Shown here piece by piece: positions 59,827 to 64,000 of a stretch of DNA of 64,000 bases. The notes under the pieces are model-generated. The model was not told the origin of the DNA. It saw nothing but the letters and a program-made list of their open reading frames with translations, and did no database searches. The DNA is from an uncultured Chthonomonadales bacterium. Its GTDB lineage: Bacteria; Armatimonadota; Chthonomonadetes; Chthonomonadales; CAJBBX01. The stretch lies in assembly GCA_938005745.1 (NCBI GenBank), contig CALLMM010000001.1, positions 248,001-312,000 of the forward strand, read 5' to 3'. Numbering within the stretch: the first letter of the stretch is position 1; the number at the start of each line of letters is the position of its first letter. Both the position numbers and the translations under genes were made by a program.

Positions 59827-60957
59827 TTATGCATAGAGCAGGTACTGCCGGCGTATGCGTCCAAATCTCTCCCGCTGCGGCTTCCAGAGCCGCTCCATCG
59901 CCTCCCAGCCGGCTCCCCGTCGCAGCGCCGCCAGCGTATCGCGGCTGACCAGTAGGCGGTCATACGCCTCCGCCTTCCAGACCTCCGGATACAGACGCAG
60001 CAGCGACGCGGCGGTCTCCAGCCCGGTTCGCAGAGGCTGAAAACGCTCCCGGTGCGTGATGACGATATTGACTCCGCCGCAGGGAGTTCCCTGATAGACG
60101 CTGGCGCGGGGCGTGAAGCGGATCGGGATGAAGCGCACGCCCGGAAGAGCGCGCCCGTTCAGATCGGCAGCCAGCCGCCGCGGCTCGATCCACGGCGCGC
60201 CGATCACCTCGAATGGCGTATCGGTTCCGCGTCCGACGGAGAGGTTCGTCGTCTCCAGCAAGCCGATGCCGGGATAGAGGGTCGCCTGCGTCAGACTGCG
60301 CATATTCGGCGAGGGATTGACCCAGATCAGCCCCGTCTCATCCCACCACATCGTCCGTCTCCATCCCTCGCAGGGAACCACGATCAGCCCGGCTCCGATG
60401 CGCCGCTCGACATTGAAAAGCCTTGCCAGTTCGCCGACCGTCATGCCGTGCCGAACCGGCAGCGGATGCCACGCCGTGAAGGAGAGCCGATCCGCGTCCG
60501 ATACCGGTCCCTCCACGCCGCGCCCGGTGATCGGGTTCGGGCGATCCAGAACGACCATATGCAGCTTCGCCTTCGCCGCCTCCTCCATCGCGTTGCCAAG
60601 CGTGCTGATATAGGTGTAGAAGCGGCATCCGATATCCTGAATATCGAATACGAGCGCGTCCAGCCCCCGGAGCTGCTCCGGCTTCGGGCGCAGCGAGTCG
60701 CCGTAGAGGCTGTAGACCGGCAGACCGGTCTTCTCGTCCACGCCGTCGCCGATCTTCTCGTCCAGCGCGCCCCGGATGCCGTGCTCCGGTCCGAAGAGCG
60801 CAGCGAGCGTTACGTTCGGCGCGTCATGCAGGATGTCTATCGTGGCGCGTCCGTCGCGGGTCTGCCCGGTATGGTTGGTGATCAGCCCCACGCGCTGCCC
60901 CGCAATCGGGCGGAAGTTGTCGCGGATCAACACATCTATGCCGTTGAGGATCTCCAT
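59827..60957 (-). CDS. namZ: Exo-beta-N-acetylmuramidase NamZ (DUF1343)
   Basis: 376 residues from the ATG at 60957, with GGGAGAG 6 nt upstream. DUF1343 hallmarks are RVGLITNHTGQTRDGRATID, LAALFGPEHGIRGALDEKIG, LVFDIQDIGCRFYTYISTLG, VVLDRPNPITGRGVEGP and LIWVNPSPNMRSLTQATLYP. Characterised NamZ removes N-acetylmuramic acid from the non-reducing end of peptidoglycan fragments. No signal peptide is visible with this start, which suggests cytoplasmic recycling or an unannotated export route. Confidence 0.88.
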   Translation of the reverse strand: MEILNGIDVLIRDNFRPIAGQRVGLITNHTGQTRDGRATIDILHDAPNVTLAALFGPEHGIRGALDEKIGDGVDEKTGLPVYSLYGDSLRPKPEQLRGLDALVFDIQDIGCRFYTYISTLGNAMEEAAKAKLHMVVLDRPNPITGRGVEGPVSDADRLSFTAWHPLPVRHGMTVGELARLFNVERRIGAGLIVVPCEGWRRTMWWDETGLIWVNPSPNMRSLTQATLYPGIGLLETTNLSVGRGTDTPFEVIGAPWIEPRRLAADLNGRALPGVRFIPIRFTPRASVYQGTPCGGVNIVITHRERFQPLRTGLETAASLLRLYPEVWKAEAYDRLLVSRDTLAALRRGAGWEAMERLWKPQRERFGRIRRQYLLYA

Positions 60958-60973
60958 CTTCTCTCTCCCGATC

Positions 60974-61011
60974 GGTCCTTGCGTGGGAGCGACAGGCGAC
61001 CGAAGCAATCT
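60974..61011. repeat. Dispersed AGATTGC-type element, truncated copy E
   Basis: Opposite orientation: ends in GACCGAAGCAATCT with one GTCCTTGCGTGGGAGCGACA block. Followed by a run of ten C and then the third palindrome. Confidence 0.65.
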
Positions 61012-61033
61012 CCCCCCCCCATCAGCGGGGATT

Positions 61034-61061
61034 ACAGTGATGGAGTTAACTCCATCACTGT
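61034..61061. repeat. Dispersed palindrome, copy 3
   Basis: ACAGTGATGGAGTT and its exact complement, 28 bp. Compared with copy 1, position 5 is T:A instead of C:G and position 12 is G:C instead of C:G, so pairing is preserved. Confidence 0.8.
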
Positions 61062-61104
61062 GATGATGAATGCGCGGGCAGCGCCGACACTCGATCTCCG
61101 TCCG

Positions 61105-62004
61105 TTACCCGAAGAACTTGGCGCGCGTGCGCTCATCCGGATGACGGATCTGCATCCCCTCCGGCAGCGATCCGCCGTTCAGCCGCCGTACCACCTCCTC
61201 GATCAGCCAGTCCGGGGTCGAGGCTCCCGCCGTCACTCCGACCGTCTTCACATCCTTCCACCAGGAGTCCTCGATCTCCTCCGCCGTCTCAACATGGTAG
61301 GCAGGAACGCCCTGCGCCGCGCACAGATCGCGCAGACGGCGCGTATTCGCGCTCTTCCTTCCTCCCACGACAATCACGACATCCGCCTGCTGCGCCAGTT
61401 CGACCGCCGCCTCCTGCAGCTCATCGGTCGCGTTGCAGATGGTGTTGAAGGCGCGCACCTCAAACGCCGTGCGCGAGACCTCCGCCACCACCGCAGCGAA
61501 GGTCTCCGCGCGCTGTGTGGTCTGCGACACGATCCCGACACGCCGCGAAAGCTTCAGCCCTCGCACCTGCTCTGCGCTCTGCACCAGAACCGCCTGCCCG
61601 TTCACCGCCCCCAGAATTCCCTTCACCTCGGTATGCCCCGGGTCGCCGAGCACAATTAACTGGAACCCCTGCTCCACCAGCTGCTGCGCGCACCGATGCG
61701 CCCGGGTAACAAAGGGGCAGGTTACATCCACGACGTTCAGCCCTCTGGCGCGCGCCTCCGCCAGCGTGCCGGGCGCAACGCCGTGCGCCGACAGCACCAC
61801 CGTCCCCTCCGGAATACTCTCCAGCGCAGGCGCGGACTCGATGCCGCTCTCCTGCAGTCTCGCGATCACCTGCGGGTTGTGCACGAGCATCCCCAGCGTG
61901 GTCATCCTGCCGTCTATCTCTCGTCGCGCCTGCGTTGTCAGGTCTACAGCGCGCTGCACCCCGAAACAGAAACCGGCGACTCTCGCCAGCTTGATGGCGG
62001 GCAT
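61105..62004 (-). CDS. ispH: 4-hydroxy-3-methylbut-2-enyl diphosphate reductase IspH (LytB)
   Basis: 299 residues. The three [4Fe-4S] cysteines are in AGFCFGVQRAVD (Cys13), VVDVTCPFVTRAH (near 96) and AFNTICNATDELQE (near 193), with AHGVAPG and GGRKSANTRRL, VTAGASTPDWLIEEV as the other blocks. Last step of the MEP isoprenoid pathway, giving IPP and DMAPP. AGGAG lies about 9 nt before the ATG. A site resembling the operator of the neighbouring regulator operon lies 43-57 bp upstream. Confidence 0.97.
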   Translation of the reverse strand: MPAIKLARVAGFCFGVQRAVDLTTQARREIDGRMTTLGMLVHNPQVIARLQESGIESAPALESIPEGTVVLSAHGVAPGTLAEARARGLNVVDVTCPFVTRAHRCAQQLVEQGFQLIVLGDPGHTEVKGILGAVNGQAVLVQSAEQVRGLKLSRRVGIVSQTTQRAETFAAVVAEVSRTAFEVRAFNTICNATDELQEAAVELAQQADVVIVVGGRKSANTRRLRDLCAAQGVPAYHVETAEEIEDSWWKDVKTVGVTAGASTPDWLIEEVVRRLNGGSLPEGMQIRHPDERTRAKFFG

Positions 62005-62046
62005 AGAACAATCTCCTGTTGAATCTGAAATAAATGAAACAAACTA

Positions 62047-62061
62047 CTTTGCTGGACAAAG
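62047..62061. promoter_or_regulatory. Degenerate copy of the CTTTGTC-N-GACAAAG site upstream of ispH
   Basis: CTTTGCTGGACAAAG, 15 bp, with a perfect right half-site and two changes in the left half relative to the site at 63447-63461. Its position upstream of ispH would allow control of that gene, but no promoter is clear here. Confidence 0.35.
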
Positions 62062-62072
62062 CAGCGCCGTCT

Positions 62073-62097
62073 AAAAAAAGAGCGAGCCGACGCTCGC
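62073..62097 (-). terminator. Rho-independent terminator of the regulator operon
   Basis: GCGAGC / GCTCGC stem with a 4-nt loop, then TC and seven T on the minus strand. It separates the regulator operon from ispH. Confidence 0.8.
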
Positions 62098-62172
62098 CGG
62101 AGATGCGCCCGACCGGTCGGGAGAACGCAGCATCCGGTTCGACCCGGTCTGCGCTCTCACGATCCGTTCGGA

Positions 62173-62400
62173 TCAAGCCTCAAACAGTATCTTCAGCCTC
62201 TGCTCGATGGTATCCGCGCAGGGTGCCGGCGAGAGGAGCGGGAAGGTGCGCTCTATCGCGGCGGAGGTGTTCAGGCGTTCGAGGAGCTGCGCGTTCAGGA
62301 GGTTCTGCGCCATCTCCGTGATCCCCAGCCCGTTGGCGCGCGCCATCTCCGCCAGCGCCGCCTGCTGCCAGTCCTCCAGTTGTAGTTTGATCTGCTGCAT
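62173..62400 (-). CDS. Small hypothetical protein, possible ribbon-helix-helix
   Basis: 75 residues. MQQIKLQLEDWQQAALAEMA followed by RANGLGITEMAQNLLNAQLL has the strand-helix-turn-helix layout of short RHH proteins, but the match is weak. AGGAG lies 7 nt before the ATG. It is the last gene of the three-gene operon, 10 bp after the winged-helix regulator. It might be a co-regulator or an unrelated small protein. Confidence 0.6.
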   Translation of the reverse strand: MQQIKLQLEDWQQAALAEMARANGLGITEMAQNLLNAQLLERLNTSAAIERTFPLLSPAPCADTIEQRLKILFEA

Positions 62401-62410
62401 TGTCGTCTCC

Positions 62411-62755
62411 TCAGTCCCGTTTGCTCAATCCCTGAATTATGCGCTCCAGCGCCGCAAGATACTCCTGAAACGCGGCGCGTCCCGTATCGGTCGGCTGCGC
62501 GGTCGTGCGGGGCTTGCGCCCGCGAAACTCCTTGCGGACGGTGATGTAGCCGCGCTCCTCCAGCAGCGCCAGATGCGTGGAGAGGTTGCCGTCCGAAAGG
62601 CTCAGCGTCTCTTTGAGCAGCTTGAAATCCGCCTCCCCCAGCGCAAGCAGGGTAGACATGATTCCCAGCCGCGCCTTCTGATGGATCACCTCGTCCAGCG
62701 ATTCGACCGCACTGGCAAAGGCGGAGGGCGGCGCATGGGCGCTGACGGACGCCAT
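62411..62755 (-). CDS. Winged-helix transcriptional regulator (HTH_34 / MarR-like)
   Basis: 114 residues from the ATG at 62755 (GGAG 6 nt upstream); longer frames overlap the previous gene without similarity. ESLDEVIHQKARLGIMSTLL, DFKLLKETLSLSDGNLSTHL, ALLEERGYITVRKEFRGRKP and TAQPTDTGRAAFQEYLAALE fit the HTH_34 winged helix. This family commonly sits beside a small membrane protein and represses its own operon. A perfect CTTTGTC-N-GACAAAG palindrome at the operon promoter is the likely binding site. Confidence 0.87.
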   Translation of the reverse strand: MASVSAHAPPSAFASAVESLDEVIHQKARLGIMSTLLALGEADFKLLKETLSLSDGNLSTHLALLEERGYITVRKEFRGRKPRTTAQPTDTGRAAFQEYLAALERIIQGLSKRD

Positions 62756-62774
62756 GCTCTGCTCCGACGGCGCG

Positions 62775-63425
62775 CTACCAACCGTTTCGGCGCGAGACGG
62801 TAATGCCGTAGACAATGTGAAACCCTCCAAACGAAATGCCGATCATCGCCAGTCCGATCTGCGCGGAGCGCAGCGACGGCAGGAGAAACTGCGCCAGCAG
62901 CGTCAGCGTTCCCGCCAGCAGAAACGCCCATCCCAGCCGGCTGACCTCCTTCTGGGAGAACAGCCCGACCGCGCAGACGGCGATCCCATACGAGAGCATC
63001 CAGAACGGATAGACCTCGTCCATCATCCCGCGATGCAGAAAGTAGAGCGTCAGCAGCGCGCCTGCGCCCAGCCCCGGCGCGCTGGCAAGCGCCATCAGTT
63101 TGCCCAGACGCGAGATCACCGTCTTGCCGACCTGCGCGGCGCGCCGCTTGGTCAGCAGGAAGTCCATCCCGATCGCCAGCGCGATCACCGCCGCCCAGTT
63201 GACAATGAAGGGCACTGCGCGCGATTCCGGCGAGAGCGAGAGCACATAGAGCCACTGCACCAGGCAGCCGATGATAGAGACCAGTCCGGCAAAGACCCCG
63301 GAGAGACCGGAGAAGGTGGAATATTTGGTGGAGCGCTCCATCAGCGCGCGGATCATGCGCAGGTTCTCCTGCGCCTCCTGCACAGGCAGCACGCCCTCGT
63401 CATACTCTCGCTCGCGCACGTACAT
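62775..63425 (-). CDS. Membrane protein co-transcribed with the winged-helix regulator
   Basis: 216 residues from the ATG at 63425, with AGAGGAG 6 nt upstream. A short soluble start (MYVREREYDEGVLPVQEAQE) precedes about six TM helices: FSGLSGVFAGLVSIIGCLVQ, VNWAAVIALAIGMDFLL, GAGALLTLYFLH, LSYGIAVCAVGLF, AFLLAGTLTLLAQFLL and GLAMIGISFGGFHIVYGITV. Resembles membrane proteins that accompany HTH_34 regulators; no transport motif. First gene of the operon. Confidence 0.8.
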   Translation of the reverse strand: MYVREREYDEGVLPVQEAQENLRMIRALMERSTKYSTFSGLSGVFAGLVSIIGCLVQWLYVLSLSPESRAVPFIVNWAAVIALAIGMDFLLTKRRAAQVGKTVISRLGKLMALASAPGLGAGALLTLYFLHRGMMDEVYPFWMLSYGIAVCAVGLFSQKEVSRLGWAFLLAGTLTLLAQFLLPSLRSAQIGLAMIGISFGGFHIVYGITVSRRNGW

Positions 63426-63446
63426 GCTGACTCCTCTGTAATCGCG

Positions 63447-63461
63447 CTTTGTCAGACAAAG
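63447..63461. promoter_or_regulatory. Operator candidate CTTTGTC-N-GACAAAG
   Basis: A perfect 15-bp palindrome with 7-bp arms, lying about +9 to +23 of the regulator operon transcript. A bound dimeric winged-helix repressor would block elongation or initiation. Confidence 0.6.
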
Positions 63462-63476
63462 TTCTTTGCGTACTCC

Positions 63477-63506
63477 ATTATATCGGCTTTTCCGCCGGAG
63501 AGTCAA
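63477..63506 (-). promoter_or_regulatory. Sigma-70 promoter of the regulator operon
   Basis: TTGACT (63506-63501), 18-bp spacer, TATAAT (63482-63477). Transcript start near 63470. Confidence 0.8.
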
Positions 63507-63543
63507 CGGGCTTTTTTTCCAGCATCCAGAGGGGGAGCCGGCG

Positions 63544-63572
63544 TTGACAGCGGCGAGAAGCTGTGATATAAT
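63544..63572 (+). promoter_or_regulatory. Consensus promoter of the tRNA gene
   Basis: TTGACA (63544-63549), 17-bp spacer ending in TGA, TATAAT (63567-63572): consensus hexamers plus an extended -10. Confidence 0.9.
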
Positions 63573-63607
63573 GAGGATCGAATGGTTTCCTGAGTTCATC
63601 CATGTGA

Positions 63608-63681
63608 GGCGGGGTAGCTCAGTGGTCAGTAGCGAACGGCTCATAATCGTTAGGTCGTGGGTTCGAATCCCACCCCCGCTA
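63608..63681 (+). tRNA. tRNA-Met(CAT)
   Basis: A 74-nt cloverleaf. Acceptor GGCGGGG pairs with CCCCGCT (first pair G:U), D-stem GCT/AGC, anticodon stem AACGG/TCGTT with loop CTCATAA (anticodon CAT), T-stem GTGGG/CCCAC with loop TTCGAAT, discriminator A. CCA is not encoded. The anticodon stem lacks the three G:C pairs of initiator tRNA, so it is elongator Met or, less likely, Ile2 with a modified C34. Confidence 0.93.
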
Positions 63682-63692
63682 TAGGTTCATTC

Positions 63693-63720
63693 GGCTCTGA
63701 GGGATCCTCAGAGCCTTTTT
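63693..63720 (+). terminator. Rho-independent terminator of the tRNA gene
   Basis: GGCTCTGAGG / CCTCAGAGCC, a perfect 10-bp stem with a GAT loop, then five T. Confidence 0.92.
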
Positions 63721-63750
63721 ACCGCGGGGATCGTTGCGGAGGTGTCTCCT

Positions 63751-64000
63751 ATGGTGAAACGCCCTGTGCGCTGGCTACTCCTGACCGTCCTTCTCGGACT
63801 GGCTGCGGCTTCCGGAAGGGCGGACGATCTTGTCTGGGCGACCGGGCGCGTCTTTGCGGCGGATGGGAAGACCCCGCTAGCCGGCGCGTTGGTCGCCGTC
63901 TACGATAAGAAGAATCGCGTGGTGGACTACGCCCGCACCGATGAGAACGGCGTCTATGCGCTGGCGGTTCCCCGCAGCGCCCTCAACCTTAACCGGAAAG
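63751..64000 (+). CDS. Secreted protein with carboxypeptidase-regulatory-like domain (5' part)
   Basis: The first 83 residues before the window edge. The signal peptide is about 1-24 (MVKRPVRWLLLTVLLGLAAA). WATGRVFAADGKTPLAGALV followed by AVYDKKNRVVDYARTDENGV and YALAVP is the CarboxypepD_reg/CNA_B-like beta-sandwich, which is usually a surface-exposed repeat unit. GCGGAGGTG precedes the ATG. The main body and function lie outside the window. Confidence 0.8.
   Translation, partial: MVKRPVRWLLLTVLLGLAAASGRADDLVWATGRVFAADGKTPLAGALVAVYDKKNRVVDYARTDENGVYALAVPRSALNLNRK

Noticed and set aside
63608-63681. Initiator tRNA-fMet
   Set aside because: The anticodon stem lacks the three consecutive G:C pairs diagnostic of initiator tRNA.

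Overview
The window is high-GC, densely coded DNA from a diderm (Gram-negative-type) bacterium. It carries lipid A/LPS-type assembly genes (a GT9 glycosyltransferase and an LpxL-like acyltransferase), a TolC-family outer-membrane channel, a secretin-based type IV pilus operon, and mreBCD. The mix of paired phytanoyl-CoA-dioxygenase-like proteins, URO-D-like proteins and sugar-phosphate isomerase-like proteins, with an M55 aminopeptidase and a NamZ-type muramidase, resembles Armatimonadota. That assignment is inference from gene content only; there is no rRNA or other marker here to settle it.

Layout. 1-5.6 kb: 5' part of an M20 dipeptidase, a repeat island, a secreted GH13 glycosidase overlapping an SRPBCC gene, a second repeat, a membrane protein and a PhyH-like dioxygenase. 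5.7-8.6 kb: split proton-translocating transhydrogenase (pntA, pntA2, pntB). 9.1-13.3 kb: URO-D-like protein, PhyH-like protein, M55 aminopeptidase, DegT aminotransferase. 13.3-16.5 kb: STAND/NB-ARC ATPase with TPR-like tail, a frameshifted gene remnant, and an LmeA-like protein. 16.7-19.2 kb: mreBCD. 19.2-25.6 kb: large TolB-like propeller protein, then tolC, HD hydrolase and membrane-fusion protein as one operon without a pump. 25.8-28.6 kb: GYF/TM2 protein plus a two-component system. 28.6-31.0 kb: multihaem c/b fusion cytochrome and a small c-type cytochrome. 31.2-37.2 kb: aldo-keto reductase, methyltransferase plus APH-family kinase, isomerase, ThyX, beta-propeller phytase. 37.6-42.4 kb: GT9 and LpxL pair, a sigma-region-4-like zinc-ribbon protein, a CsgG/FlgT-like protein, an amino-sugar kinase. 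42.6-47.5 kb: ABC ATPase plus HAD phosphatase, URO-D-like protein, UNG-ArsC fusion, isomerase. 47.6-59.4 kb: an uninterrupted type IV pilus operon of ten genes. 59.6-63.4 kb: a 47-aa zinc-ribbon-type protein, NamZ, IspH, and a small operon with a winged-helix regulator. 63.5-64 kb: tRNA-Met(CAT), terminator and the start of a secreted protein.

Regulatory sequence is unusually readable. Consensus-like sigma-70 promoters precede the pilus operon, the TolB-like gene, the STAND gene, the zinc-ribbon gene and the tRNA. Three genes (tolC, lpxL-like, ABC ATPase) have a -10 box exactly 8 nt before the ATG and no Shine-Dalgarno, implying leaderless mRNAs. The predicted phytase has four exact 11-bp TTAA-type direct repeats just upstream of its -10, which looks like a Pho box.

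Two dispersed repeat families occur in gaps: a ~147-bp element with AGATTGC...GCAATCT ends, and a ~28-42 nt near-perfect palindrome whose copies differ by compensatory changes. At three sites the two lie side by side. No CRISPR array, prophage, transposase or rRNA was seen.
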